Notes under the pieces: generated by a model | The model's input: only the letters and a program-made list of their open reading frames with translations | Told to the model about the DNA's origin: nothing | Database searches by the model: none | Position numbers and translations under genes: made by a program | Source of the DNA: Streptomyces olindensis | Lineage (GTDB): Bacteria > Actinomycetota > Actinomycetes > Streptomycetales > Streptomycetaceae | Assembly (NCBI GenBank): GCA_000696115.1 | Contig: JJOH01000006.1 | Coordinates: forward strand, 186,001 to 250,000 | Direction: 5' to 3' | DNA length: 64,000 nucleotides | Part shown: piece by piece, positions 1 to 8,181 of the stretch | Numbering within the stretch: the stretch's first letter is position 1 | Layout of the letters: the number at the start of each line of letters is the position of its first letter

Positions 1-54
1 CTGGAGGATCCGTCCCGGACGGAGGAGCTGGCGCGGGACCGGTGGTTCGACTGA
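1..54 (+). CDS. C-terminal tail of an unidentified protein (5' end outside window)
   Basis: The first 17 codons run open to a TGA at 52-54 and read LEDPSRTEELARDRWFD. Almost every codon ends in G or C, as in the real genes nearby, so this is most likely the end of a genuine gene that enters from the left. The fragment is too short and too charged to assign to a family. A 9-bp inverted repeat about 40 bp downstream (94-124) could end its transcript or serve the next gene. Confidence 0.6.
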   Translation: MEDPSRTEELARDRWFD

Positions 55-93
55 TCCGGTGGGTGGACCGATCCGGCGGTGACGTACGGCTGT

Positions 94-124
94 TGGTGAA
101 AAGTTCCGCACATATTTTTCACCA
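94..124. promoter_or_regulatory. 9-bp perfect inverted repeat ending in a T-run
   Basis: TGGTGAAAA at 94-102 pairs perfectly with TTTTCACCA at 116-124 around a 13-nt loop, in an unusually AT-rich patch. Read on the plus strand, the second arm begins with Ts, so it could be a weak terminator for the gene ending at 54. It also lies about 120 bp upstream of the secreted-protein gene and could be an operator. Its sequence alone does not decide. Confidence 0.4.
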
Positions 125-152
125 GTCGTACAACCAAGCGCATCGCTGAGGT

Positions 153-189
153 ATCTGATCACGTGAGTCAACAGACTCCACGATCACTT
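153..189 (+). repeat. 37-bp palindromic upstream element, copy 1
   Basis: This 37-bp block recurs without a mismatch at 1330-1366, each time about 20-55 bp before the start of one of two paralogous secreted-protein genes. Inside it, TGAT, then CGTGAGTC, can pair with GACT-C-CACG and ATCA around an AACA loop, giving a 12-bp hairpin with two small bulges (156-186). It could be a DNA operator or an RNA hairpin in the 5' leader. In both copies ACAACC lies exactly 23 bp before it. Confidence 0.8.
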
Positions 190-242
190 GGGCCCCAGGA
201 GCCGACGACGAGCGCCGGGGCCCCTCTCCACCTGGAGAACGC

Positions 243-1151
243 ATGCGTATCCGAGCCACCGTGGCCGCCGTCACCGGCGCCCTGGCCCTCTCCGCCCTCG
301 CCGTGCCGGCCGCGCAGGCCGCCGAGCCGAAGGTGCCCGCGGACATCGCCGCCGCCAGCAAGGCCGTCCATGCCGACGCCGGCCGGTCGGCCTTCGCCGC
401 CGCCGTGGACGGCGAGCCGTACGCCCTGGACGCGACCTTCTCCTCCGTGAAGGTCAACAACGGCAAGAACATCGCCGTCGGTACCACCAACGTGGTCAAG
501 GTGCCCGTCTCCTTCAAGCTGACGCACGGCGCGGACGTCGACATCCACGCGGCCGACTTCTTCGCGGCCGTCGAGCTGTACCGCGGCCCCTCGTTCGACG
601 AGTCGATCTTCTTCTTCGACAGCAACGACGCGACCTGCACCGACTCCTCCGCGACCGTGGCCAACTGCAAGGCCACCGTCGAGATCGACCCGTTCGCGCT
701 GCTGAACGAGGACGCCGGTTCCTGGAAGGCGGCGGCCTTCGCGGTCGCGTTCAACGGCGAGGACCCGGAGAACCCGAACCTGGACAACGTCGGTGTCGCG
801 GTGACGGACCCGACCAACTCCTTCAAGCTGCAGCGCTACTCGAAGCTGACGGTCAACGCCTCGCCCGAGCCGGTGAAGAAGGGCAAGACCATCACGGTCA
901 CCGGCAAGCTCTCCCGCGCCAACTGGGACGACAACAAGTACCACGGCTACACCAACCAGCCGGTGAAGCTCCAGTTCCGCAAGAAGGGCACGGACACCTA
1001 CACCACGCTGAAGACCATCAAGTCCAACTCCACGGGCGAGCTGAAGACCACCGTCACGGCCTCCACCGACGGCTACTTCCGCTACTCCTTCGCGGGCACG
1101 ACGACCACCCCGGCGGTCAACGCCACGGGTGACTTCGTCGACGTGCGATAA
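243..1151 (+). CDS. Secreted protein, paralogue 1 of a tandem pair (unknown function)
   Basis: The 302-residue product begins with a classic Sec signal peptide (MRIRATV, hydrophobic Ala/Leu stretch, cleavage after AQA near residue 28). The mature protein has a variable middle and a conserved C-terminal half with the run YSKLTVNASPEPVKKGKTIT, a Lys/Tyr-rich beta-type segment, and an end VNATGDFVDVR. The C-terminal part resembles the Ig-like or bacterial-surface beta folds seen in many Streptomyces secreted proteins of unknown role. No catalytic motif was recognised. The neighbour at 1384 is a clear paralogue with the same signal peptide, the same TFS-x-KVN-GKNI-VGTTNVV block and the same C-terminus, so the pair arose by tandem duplication. 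GAGAA lies ahead of the ATG, and a strong hairpin follows the stop. Confidence 0.9.
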   Translation: MRIRATVAAVTGALALSALAVPAAQAAEPKVPADIAAASKAVHADAGRSAFAAAVDGEPYALDATFSSVKVNNGKNIAVGTTNVVKVPVSFKLTHGADVDIHAADFFAAVELYRGPSFDESIFFFDSNDATCTDSSATVANCKATVEIDPFALLNEDAGSWKAAAFAVAFNGEDPENPNLDNVGVAVTDPTNSFKLQRYSKLTVNASPEPVKKGKTITVTGKLSRANWDDNKYHGYTNQPVKLQFRKKGTDTYTTLKTIKSNSTGELKTTVTASTDGYFRYSFAGTTTTPAVNATGDFVDVR

Positions 1152-1171
1152 CCCCGTCTTCACGCGGATGC

Positions 1172-1210
1172 CGACCGCCGGTCCCGGAGCCGTTCCGGGG
1201 CCGGCGGTCG
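1172..1210 (+). terminator. 17-bp stem terminator after the first secreted-protein gene
   Basis: CGACCGCCGGTCCCGGA at 1172-1188 pairs with its complement at 1194-1210 around a 5-nt loop. The only imperfection is a pair that is G-U in plus-strand RNA. It starts 21 bp after the stop codon and has no long T-run, which is usual for Streptomyces terminators. Confidence 0.75.
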
Positions 1211-1329
1211 TCGTCCGTGCACCGGCCTGCCCCGCGCCTGCCCCGTGCCTGCACCATGGGCGTGTCAAACATCACGGATGACATGGCAAAACCCGGACCG
1301 CGCCCTACAACCCGGCGGGGGGCTCGTGG

Positions 1330-1366
1330 ATCTGATCACGTGAGTCAACAGACTCCACGATCACTT
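1330..1366 (+). repeat. 37-bp palindromic upstream element, copy 2
   Basis: Identical over 37 bp to 153-189 and placed just before the second secreted-protein gene. Outside the block, the ribosome-binding region (CTCCACCTGG-G-AAC) and the ACAACC at minus 23 are also kept, while the rest of the two upstream regions has diverged. That pattern argues for selection on the element. Confidence 0.8.
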
Positions 1367-1383
1367 CTCCACCTGGGGAACAC

Positions 1384-2238
1384 ATGCACATGCGAGCCAC
1401 CGTGGCCGCCGTCGCCGGCGCCCTGACTCTTTCCGCCCTCGTCGTCCCGGCCGCCCAGGCCGCCGACGCCCCGTCCGGCAAGGCGGCCTTCAGCTCCGCA
1501 GCCGCGGACGCCGACTCGGGCAGCACCGCGTCGACCCTCGACGTCACCTTCTCCAACATGAAGGTGAACAGCGGCAAGAACATCGTCGTCGGCACCACGA
1601 ACGTGGTCAGCTTCCCCGTCACCTACACCGTGACGCACCCGGCCGACCTCGACACCAGCTCCGACAACTTCGCCACGGGCCCGCTGATCTACCACGGCTC
1701 CTCGATCGACACCGCGGACAACCTCTTCATCAGCGACGAACCGGCCACCTGCACCGCCGCCTCGTCGACCGTCCTCAACTGCAAGGGCGTCATCAGCATC
1801 CGCCCGGCCGACGGCGACCTGTACAACTCCGACGCCGGCACCTGGGGCGCGGGCGCCCTCGCCGTCACCAGCGACGGCGACCAGAAGGAGCAGGGCGGCC
1901 TGGGCACCACCAAGGTCCAGCGCTACTCCAAGCTGACCGTGAACGCCGGCCCCGAGCCCGTCTACAAGGGCAAGACGATCACGTCCACCGGCAAGCTGTC
2001 CCGCGCCAACTGGGAGGACAACGCCTACCGCGGCTACACCAACCAGCCGGTCAAGCTCCAGTTCCGCAAGGCGGGCACCAGCACGTACACCACCATCAAG
2101 ACGGTGTACTCCGACCAGTACGGCAATCTGAAGGCCACCGCCACGGCCCAGTACGACGGCTACTGGCGCTTCAGCTTCGCCGGCACCACGACGACCCCGG
2201 CGGTCAACGCCACGGGCGACTACGTCGACGTGCGCTAG
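1384..2238 (+). CDS. Secreted protein, paralogue 2 of the tandem pair
   Basis: The 284-residue product starts MHMRATVAAV, matching the MRIRATVAAV start of the gene at 243, which is why the ATG at 1384 is preferred over the one at 1390. A Sec signal peptide ends at AQA near residue 29. The protein shares with its neighbour the block KVNSGKNIVVGTTNVV, an internal CT...NCKG pair of cysteines and the C-terminal half RYSKLTVNAGPEPVYKGKTI through VNATGDYVDVR. The region after the signal peptide is shorter by about 20 residues. No enzyme motif is visible; a secreted structural or developmental protein is plausible but unproven. Its stop codon lies inside the first unit of a 21-bp tandem repeat. Confidence 0.9.
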   Translation: MHMRATVAAVAGALTLSALVVPAAQAADAPSGKAAFSSAAADADSGSTASTLDVTFSNMKVNSGKNIVVGTTNVVSFPVTYTVTHPADLDTSSDNFATGPLIYHGSSIDTADNLFISDEPATCTAASSTVLNCKGVISIRPADGDLYNSDAGTWGAGALAVTSDGDQKEQGGLGTTKVQRYSKLTVNAGPEPVYKGKTITSTGKLSRANWEDNAYRGYTNQPVKLQFRKAGTSTYTTIKTVYSDQYGNLKATATAQYDGYWRFSFAGTTTTPAVNATGDYVDVR

Positions 2239-2299
2239 GACCGGCCAGGCCGGGAACAGGACCGGCCAGGCCCGGAACAGGACCGGCTAGGCCGGGAAG
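2237..2299. repeat. Three 21-bp tandem units across a convergent gene end
   Basis: Units at 2237-2257, 2258-2278 and 2279-2299 share AGGACCGGC-AGGC--GGAA with one or two differences each. The first carries the TAG of the secreted-protein gene, and the third carries the stop codon of the P-type ATPase read from the other strand. The CCGGCC/GGCCGG content could form weak hairpins for bidirectional termination. Confidence 0.7.
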
Positions 2300-4680
2300 C
2301 GGCGGTCCACCCACTTCCATGTGAACTCCAGGGTGGCCGCCGCCACCACGGCGATGCCGACCGCGATCCACGGCATCGTCATCCCGACCAGCTTCAGCGC
2401 GAAGAACTCCTGGAGCCACGGCACGACCAGCACCAGCAGGAACGCCCCGGCCATCGCGGCCACCAGCGCGATCCGCCACCAGGTGTACGGCCGGGCGATG
2501 ATCGCCAGCACCCAGATCGAGATGAGGAACAGCGTCAGCGTCGCCGCACTGGTCTCCGCGTCCAGCGCGCCCGCGCCCGTGTAGTGCTGCCGCGCGATCA
2601 GATACGTCGCGAACGTCGCCACCGCGGCCACGATCCCGCCGGGGATCGCGTACCGCATGACCCGCCGCACGAAGTTCGGCTTCGCGCGCTCCTTGTTGGG
2701 CGCGAGCGCCAGGAAGAACGCCGGGACGCCGATCGTCAGCGTCGACAGCAGGGTCAGGTGGCGCGGCAGGAACGGGTACTCGACCTGCGAGCAGACCACC
2801 AGGACGGCCAGCAGCACCGAGTACACCGTCTTGACGAGGAACAGGGTCGCCACCCGCGTGATGTTGCCGATGACCCGGCGCCCCTCGGCCACCACCGACG
2901 GCAGCGTGGCGAAGCTGTTGTTCAGCAGCACGATCTGCGCGACCGCCCGGGTCGCCTCCGAGCCGGAGCCCATCGCCACGCCGATGTCGGCGTCCTTCAG
3001 CGCTAGGACGTCGTTCACGCCGTCACCGGTCATCGCGACCGTGTGCCCGCGGGACTGCAGCGCCCCCACCATGTTCCGCTTCTGCTGCGGGGTGACCCGC
3101 CCGAACACCGTGCCGTCGTCGAGGGCCCCGGCCATCCCGTCCTGGTCGGCGGGCAGCCGCCGCGCGTCCACGGTGGTCCCGGAGAGCCCCAGCTTGGCGG
3201 CGACCGCCCCGACCGACACCGCGTTGTCGCCGGAGATGACCTTGGCCCGGACGTTCTGCTCGGCGAAGTAGCGCAGCGTGTCGGCGGCGTCGGGCCGCAG
3301 CCGCTGCTCCAGCACGACCAGGGCGGTGGGCTTCGCCCCCTCGGCCACCTCGGGATCGTCCAGGTCCCGCTCGACCCGGGCCAGCAGCAGCACCCGCAGG
3401 CCCTGCTCGTTCAGCCGCTCGGTCTCGGCGAGGGCCGGGTCCTCCTCGGGCAGCAGCACGTCGGGCGCGCCCAGCAGCCACGTGCTGCTCTGCCCGTCGC
3501 CCTCGCCGAACGCGGCGCCGCTGTACTTGCGGGCGGAGGAGAAGGGCAGGGCCTGTGTGACGCGCCAGTCCTCCACGGCCGGGTAGGTGTCGATGATCGC
3601 CTGCAGCGAGGCGTTCGGCCGCGGGTCCGACGCGCCGAGGGCGCCGAGCACCTGCCGGACGTACGTCTCGTCGGTGCCCTGGAGGGGCCGCAGCTCGGTG
3701 ACGTCCATGCCGCCCTCGGTGAGAGTGCCGGTCTTGTCCAGGCAGACCGTGTCGACGCGGGCCAGGCCCTCGATCGCGGGCAGCTCCTGCACCAGGCACT
3801 GCTTGCGGCCGAGCCGGATGACGCCGATGGCGAAGGCGACCGACGTGAGGAGGACGAGCCCCTCGGGGACCATCGGGACGATGCCGCCGACCGTGCGGGC
3901 CACGGAGTCCTTGAAGGCGTTGTCCTTCACGAACAGCTGGCTGATGATCAGCCCGATCGCGGTCGGGACCATCATCCACGTGACGTACTTCAGGATCGTG
4001 GAGATGCCGGAGCGCAGCTCGGAGTGGACGAGGGTGAACCGGGACGCCTCCTCGGCGAGCTGCGCGGCGTACGCCTCACGGCCGACCTTGGTCGCCTGGA
4101 AGGCCCCGCCGCCCGCGACCACGAAGCTGCCGGACATCACCTGGTCGCCGGGGCGCTTGAACACGGGGTCGGCCTCCCCGGTGAGCAGCGACTCGTCGAT
4201 CTCCAGCCCGTCGGCCTCGACGCAGACGCCGTCGACGACGACCTTGTCGCCCGGGCCGATCTCGATCAGGTCGTCGAGGACGATCTCGGAGGTGCTGACC
4301 TGTCCGGCGGCCCCGTCCCGGCGGACGGTGGGCCGCACCTCGCCGATCAGCGCGAGCGAGTCCAGCGTCTTCTTCGCCCGCCACTCCTGGATGATCCCGA
4401 TACCGGTGTTGGCGAGGATCACGAAGCCGAACAGGCTGTCCTGGATCGGCGCGACCACCAGCATGATCAGCCACAGCACGCCGATGATCGCGTTGAAGCG
4501 GGTGAAGACGTTCGCCCGGACGATGTCGACGGTGGAGCGGCTGCTGCGCACCGGCACGTCGTTGACCTGGCCGCGCTCCACCCGTTCGGAGACCTGAGCA
4601 CTGGTCAGGCCGGTCTCGCGTGAGGTGACCGTCGCCGGCCGCGCGGAGTCGGGCCGGGCACCCGCGTCGAGATGCGTCAT
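2287..4680 (-). CDS. ctpE: CtpE-like calcium-type P-type ATPase
   Basis: The 797-residue membrane protein has all P-type ATPase signatures: an actuator-domain TGEA at about 167-170, the ion-site PMVPEG in a membrane helix (269-274), the phosphorylation motif DKTGT with Asp315, and the hinge TGDGVNDVLALKDADIGVAMGSG-type region near 560. Two N-terminal and several C-terminal hydrophobic helices flank these. Length and sequence closely recall mycobacterial CtpE, which is reported to import calcium. TGEA instead of TGES is also found in CtpE. Expected role: ATP-driven divalent cation, probably Ca2+, transport across the plasma membrane. No RBS stands out ahead of the ATG. The gene converges on the secreted-protein pair with only 48 bp between stops. 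Confidence 0.93.
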   Translation of the reverse strand: MTHLDAGARPDSARPATVTSRETGLTSAQVSERVERGQVNDVPVRSSRSTVDIVRANVFTRFNAIIGVLWLIMLVVAPIQDSLFGFVILANTGIGIIQEWRAKKTLDSLALIGEVRPTVRRDGAAGQVSTSEIVLDDLIEIGPGDKVVVDGVCVEADGLEIDESLLTGEADPVFKRPGDQVMSGSFVVAGGGAFQATKVGREAYAAQLAEEASRFTLVHSELRSGISTILKYVTWMMVPTAIGLIISQLFVKDNAFKDSVARTVGGIVPMVPEGLVLLTSVAFAIGVIRLGRKQCLVQELPAIEGLARVDTVCLDKTGTLTEGGMDVTELRPLQGTDETYVRQVLGALGASDPRPNASLQAIIDTYPAVEDWRVTQALPFSSARKYSGAAFGEGDGQSSTWLLGAPDVLLPEEDPALAETERLNEQGLRVLLLARVERDLDDPEVAEGAKPTALVVLEQRLRPDAADTLRYFAEQNVRAKVISGDNAVSVGAVAAKLGLSGTTVDARRLPADQDGMAGALDDGTVFGRVTPQQKRNMVGALQSRGHTVAMTGDGVNDVLALKDADIGVAMGSGSEATRAVAQIVLLNNSFATLPSVVAEGRRVIGNITRVATLFLVKTVYSVLLAVLVVCSQVEYPFLPRHLTLLSTLTIGVPAFFLALAPNKERAKPNFVRRVMRYAIPGGIVAAVATFATYLIARQHYTGAGALDAETSAATLTLFLISIWVLAIIARPYTWWRIALVAAMAGAFLLVLVVPWLQEFFALKLVGMTMPWIAVGIAVVAAATLEFTWKWVDRRFPA

Positions 4681-4812
4681 GCATTCGACGGTACGTGCGG
4701 ATTTACGGGTTCACCTGCCGAATGCGCGGAAGATCCGACCTGGGAAGGACGGACTTCGTGCCGTGGTCGTACGGCAGTTGTACGCCGTCGGACCCCGGTG
4801 CCGTTCCGCTCG

Positions 4813-5658
4813 TCAGCCGGCCCGGCGGGCGGTCAGCAGCAGGTACTCCCAGTCCAGGACCGTCCCGCCCTGCCCGGTCCCGAGGTCGGCGTCGCGGGCC
4901 AGGGCCGCCAGGTCGCGGTCGAGGGCGGCGACGCGGTCGGGGTCGCCGGCGATGCTCTTGTAGACGGTGATGGTCGGGCCGTAGCGCTCCTTGAAGTAGT
5001 CGCGGAACATCTCGGGCGTCGCGAAACGCTCGACCCGGACGGTCCGGCGCTCGGCGCGCACGTCCGTGACCCGGTCGCCGAGGAGCCCGCGCACATGGTC
5101 CTCGTCGCCCCACAGCGGGGGCGGCTGGGCGCCCGGCGGGGGCGGTGGCGCGTACGGCTTCATGGTGGCGAACATCCGCCCGATGAACCCCTGCGGCGTC
5201 CAGCTCAGCAGCCCGATGGTGCCGCCCGGCCGGCACACCCGGACGAGTTCGTCGGCGGCCCGCTGGTGGTGCGGGGCGAACATGACCCCGACGCAGGACA
5301 GCACGGTGTCGAACTCCGCGTCCCCGAAGGGCAGCGCCTCGGCGTCGGCCTCCTGCCAGGTGAGCCGCGCGCCCTGCCGCTCGGCCACGCGCCGGCCCGC
5401 CTCGAACAGCTCGGGGGTGAGGTCGGAGGCGACCACGTCCGCGCCGGCCAGGGCCGCCGGGATCGCGGCGTTGCCGGAGCCGGCGCCCACGTCCAGCACC
5501 CGTTGGCCCGGACCCACCCCGCACGCCTCGACCAGGATCGCGCCGAGGCTGGGGATGATCTCGGCGGCCAGGGACGGGTAGTCGCCCTGGGCCCACATCG
5601 CCCGGTGCTTGGCCTTCAGCGCACGGTCGGCCTCGGCCTCACTGTTCTGCATCGTCAT
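4813..5658 (-). CDS. Class I SAM-dependent methyltransferase
   Basis: The 281-residue soluble protein has the Rossmann SAM-binding motif VLDVGAGSGN at 54-63, an acidic D-x-T motif after strand 2, an EADAEALPF motif, and a post-motif PGGTIGLLSW, all typical of UbiE/Methyltransf_11-type small-molecule methyltransferases. The ATG at 5658 is chosen because GGAG sits 7 nt before it and the SAM domain starts soon after; the longer open frame upstream lacks similarity. A proline run (PPPPP) interrupts the C-terminal half. The substrate cannot be told from the sequence. It is followed 132 bp on by the CtpE-like gene on the same strand, not obviously as an operon. Confidence 0.88.
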   Translation of the reverse strand: MTMQNSEAEADRALKAKHRAMWAQGDYPSLAAEIIPSLGAILVEACGVGPGQRVLDVGAGSGNAAIPAALAGADVVASDLTPELFEAGRRVAERQGARLTWQEADAEALPFGDAEFDTVLSCVGVMFAPHHQRAADELVRVCRPGGTIGLLSWTPQGFIGRMFATMKPYAPPPPPGAQPPPLWGDEDHVRGLLGDRVTDVRAERRTVRVERFATPEMFRDYFKERYGPTITVYKSIAGDPDRVAALDRDLAALARDADLGTGQGGTVLDWEYLLLTARRAG

Positions 5659-5972
5659 GGCTGCGCTCCTCACCGGTCGGCCGGCGCTTCCGCACGCCGG
5701 GTCGCGAGCGTTTTCCGCCGCCTCTTTCGAGCGTAGGGAGGGGGCGCGAGTGTGTCTTGCCGGGCGGCCTGTGCGGCTGGGGGGTGCGTCTTCGCCTGCG
5801 CCGGGTGGTGGGTCGGGGCCGCGCCGGGGGGTGTCCGCCCTCGGAACGGCGCGATGGGGTTGGGTACCGACTCGCTGTTCGTTGACGCGCCAACCGCTGC
5901 GGGCGGACACCCCCCGGCACGTCCCCTTGCGTCGTCCGGCGGGTGCGGGCGCGTTCGTCGCCCCCCCGGGGC
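5659..5972. other. 314-bp gap holding a long inverted repeat
   Basis: The gap lies between two minus-strand genes. It contains a perfect 17-bp inverted repeat, CCGGGGGGTGTCCGCCC at 5824-5840 and its complement at 5901-5917, separated by 60 bp. Read from the minus strand it begins about 55 nt after the DUF2530 stop, so it may end that transcript; it could also be an operator for the methyltransferase. The 60-bp loop shows no open frame with coding character. Confidence 0.65.
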
Positions 5973-6266
5973 CTACCGCGTCGAGGGAGCCGGAGGGGTC
6001 GGGGGAGCCGAAGGGGTGTCCTGCGCGGCCGCCCGCTTGATCGCGGCGTCGCGCTTGCGGACGTACCAGATGCCGATCAGGCCGAGTCCGCCGCCGGCCA
6101 GGCAGGTCCACACCCACCAGGTCTGCCCGCGGTCGTCGAACCAGCCGTAGAAGGGGAGCTGGACGAGGAAGAGGACGAACCACAGGATCGTGCCGCCGGT
6201 GATGGTGGCGACCACGGGGCCCTCCAGGGGCTCCGGCGCCTCGTGTCGGGGGGTCCACTTCGCCAT
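5973..6266 (-). CDS. DUF2530 small membrane protein
   Basis: The 97-residue product begins MAKWTPRHEAPEPLEGP, then has two hydrophobic segments, about 21-40 (ATITGGTILWFVLFLVQL) and 50-66 (WWVWTCLAGGGLGLIGI), then the basic stretch YVRKRDAAIKRAA and a short Pro/Ser-rich tail. This matches the actinobacterial DUF2530 family, small inner-membrane proteins of unknown role. The gene is divergent from the NCS2 permease with about 116 bp between starts, so promoters for both lie there. Family membership is firm from the conserved core; function is unknown. Confidence 0.85.
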   Translation of the reverse strand: MAKWTPRHEAPEPLEGPVVATITGGTILWFVLFLVQLPFYGWFDDRGQTWWVWTCLAGGGLGLIGIWYVRKRDAAIKRAAAQDTPSAPPTPPAPSTR

Positions 6267-6382
6267 GGGGACAGCTTACGAGGCGATCAGGTCTACGCGC
6301 GGAGATGGCCGAGTGGGGCGTTATATGTTCATACTGAAACGGTTTGTGTCTGACCACTTCTCTTCGTAGGAACCACCAAAAC

Positions 6383-7831
6383 ATGTCCTCCTCGGCTCCC
6401 GCCAAGGTCCCCGCCCCTGAACAGCCGGGAGCCGGGCCGTACGGCGCGCTGGACCGCTTCTTCCGCATCTCCGAGCGGGGCAGCACCCTGCCCCGCGAGG
6501 TGCGGGGCGGTCTCGCCACCTTCTTCGCGATGGCCTACATCATCGTGCTGAACCCGATCATCCTCGGCAGCGCCAAGGACATGTACGGTGACCAGCTCGA
6601 CAACGGTCAGCTGGTCACCGCGACGGCGCTGACGGCCGCGTTCACCACCCTCCTCATGGGCGTCATCGGCAACGTCCCGATCGCGCTCGCCGCCGGCCTC
6701 GGCGTGAACTCGGTCGTCGCCCTCCAGCTCGCCCCGCGCATGTCCTGGCCGGACGCGATGGGCATGGTCGTGCTCGCCGGGTTCGTCGTCATGCTGCTGG
6801 TCGCCACGGGCCTGCGCGAGCGCGTCATGAACGCCGTCCCCTACGGGCTGCGCAAGGCCATCTCCATCGGTATCGGCCTGTTCATCATGCTGATCGGGCT
6901 CGTCGACGCCGGTTTCGTCTCCCGGATCCCGGACGCCGCCCAGACCACCGTGCCGCTCCAGCTCGGCGGCGACGGGCACCTCAACGGCTGGCCGGTCCTC
7001 GTCTTCGTCCTGGGCGTGCTGCTCACGCTCGCGCTGATCGTGCGCAAGGTGTCCGGCGCGATCCTGATCTCGATCGTGGCCATGACGGTCGTCGCGGTGG
7101 TCATCAACGCGGTCGCGAAGGTGCCGAGCTGGGGCCTGACCACGCCCAAGTGGCCCGGCAACCCCGTCGCCAGTCCCGACTTCGGGCTGATCGGGCAGGT
7201 CAGCCTGTTCGGCGGCTTCGACAAGGTCGGCATGCTCACCGGCGTGCTCTTCGTCTTCACCGTGCTGCTGTCGTGCTTCTTCGACGCGATGGGCACCATC
7301 ATGGGCGTCTCCGACGAGGCCAAGCTGACCGACGGCGAGGGGCAGATGCCCGGCATCAACAAGGTGCTGTTCGTCGACGGCCTCGCGGTCGCCGCCGGCG
7401 GTGCCAGCTCGTCCTCGGCCACCACCGCCTTCGTCGAGTCCACGGCGGGTGTCGGCGAAGGGGCCCGGACCGGCCTCGCGAACGTCGTCACCGGCGGTCT
7501 CTTCGCCATGGCCCTCTTCCTGACGCCGGTCGCCACCATGGTGCCGTCCCAGGCGGCCACCCCGGCGCTGGTCGCGGTGGGCTTCCTGATCCTGGCCGGC
7601 TCGGTCAGGGAGATCGACTGGGCCGACCACACGATCGCGATCCCGGCCTTCGTGACGATGCTGATGATGCCGTTCACCTACTCGATCACCAACGGCATCG
7701 GCATGGGCTTCATCACCTTCGTGGTGCTGCGCCTCGCGGCCGGACGGGGCCGGGAGGTGCCGACGGCGATGTACGTGGTGGCGGCGGTGTTCGCGTTCTA
7801 CTACCTGATGCCGGCACTGGGTCTGACCTGA
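6383..7831 (+). CDS. NCS2-family purine permease (AzgA/GhxP type)
   Basis: The 482-residue protein has about a dozen hydrophobic helices and the NCS2 markers NPIILGS, AAGLGVNSVVA, FFDAMGTIMGVSDEA and SSSATTAFVESTAGVGEGARTG, which match the COG2252 branch that imports adenine, guanine or hypoxanthine with protons. The start is placed at the ATG at 6383, with AGGA about 11 nt upstream, because an upstream in-frame ATG would add a short unrelated MCLTTS leader. Its last 31 bp overlap the end of the convergent ribbon-helix-helix gene. The exact base taken up cannot be read from the sequence. Confidence 0.92.
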   Translation: MSSSAPAKVPAPEQPGAGPYGALDRFFRISERGSTLPREVRGGLATFFAMAYIIVLNPIILGSAKDMYGDQLDNGQLVTATALTAAFTTLLMGVIGNVPIALAAGLGVNSVVALQLAPRMSWPDAMGMVVLAGFVVMLLVATGLRERVMNAVPYGLRKAISIGIGLFIMLIGLVDAGFVSRIPDAAQTTVPLQLGGDGHLNGWPVLVFVLGVLLTLALIVRKVSGAILISIVAMTVVAVVINAVAKVPSWGLTTPKWPGNPVASPDFGLIGQVSLFGGFDKVGMLTGVLFVFTVLLSCFFDAMGTIMGVSDEAKLTDGEGQMPGINKVLFVDGLAVAAGGASSSSATTAFVESTAGVGEGARTGLANVVTGGLFAMALFLTPVATMVPSQAATPALVAVGFLILAGSVREIDWADHTIAIPAFVTMLMMPFTYSITNGIGMGFITFVVLRLAAGRGREVPTAMYVVAAVFAFYYLMPALGLT

Positions 7832-8034
7832 TCCTCGTCGCCCGCGTCGGGTGACCCGTAGAACCGCTCCGTCTCCTCGACGGCGGTCTGGAACCGCTCG
7901 TCGAAGTCATCTCGAACGAGCGTCCGGACGACGTAGTCCTGGACGCTCATTCCCCTCTTCGCGGCGTGGTGCCGGAGCCGTTCCAGCAGGTCGTGGTCTA
8001 TTCGTAGGCTGAGCACACTGGTCCCCATGACCAT
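7801..8034 (-). CDS. Ribbon-helix-helix (CopG/MetJ-type) protein
   Basis: The 77-residue protein carries a short beta strand and two helices at 5-48 (SVLSLRIDHDLLERLRHHAA, then SVQDYVVRTLVRDDF), the pattern of dimeric ribbon-helix-helix DNA-binding proteins and of many type II antitoxins. The tail is acidic. No toxin gene lies next to it, so a toxin/antitoxin pair is not supported; it may be an orphan regulator. The start could also be the ATG at 8028. It overlaps the convergent permease gene by 31 bp, and it is divergent from the MarR gene. Confidence 0.75.
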   Translation of the reverse strand: MVMGTSVLSLRIDHDLLERLRHHAAKRGMSVQDYVVRTLVRDDFDERFQTAVEETERFYGSPDAGDEDQVRPSAGIR

Positions 8035-8149
8035 GAGGGTCGCGGCACCCTTCGGTCCGGTGTGTCGCGTTCCGCCATCGGATCACCCATATGAGTGATG
8101 TCACGGTTCAGTGGCGGGGGTCACGGCCGATCCGGGGTGTTCCCATTGG

Positions 8150-8181
8150 TCTTTAGCGAGAGTAATGAGTTACGCTAAAGA
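8150..8181. promoter_or_regulatory. Palindromic operator directly before the MarR start codon
   Basis: TCTTTAGCG at 8150-8158 and CGCTAAAGA at 8173-8181 form a perfect 9-bp inverted repeat with 14 bp between, and a nested GTAA-TGAG-TTAC lies inside. The last base is 2 bp before the ATG at 8184, so a bound repressor would block both transcription and the leader. This is the expected place for MarR autoregulation. Confidence 0.75.

Noticed and set aside
119..1268. Long minus-strand open frames across the first secreted-protein gene
   Set aside because: They are GC-rich shadow frames opposite a gene with a signal peptide and clear paralogue; they lack any recognisable domain and have low-complexity composition.
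3043..4623. 526-residue plus-strand frame inside the P-type ATPase gene
   Set aside because: It is antisense to a gene with complete P-type ATPase motifs, and its product is His/Asp/Gly/Arg-rich with no domain.
7801..8034. Type II toxin-antitoxin pair built on the ribbon-helix-helix protein
   Set aside because: No toxin-like gene (RelE, PIN, MazF) is adjacent; its neighbours are a permease and a MarR gene.
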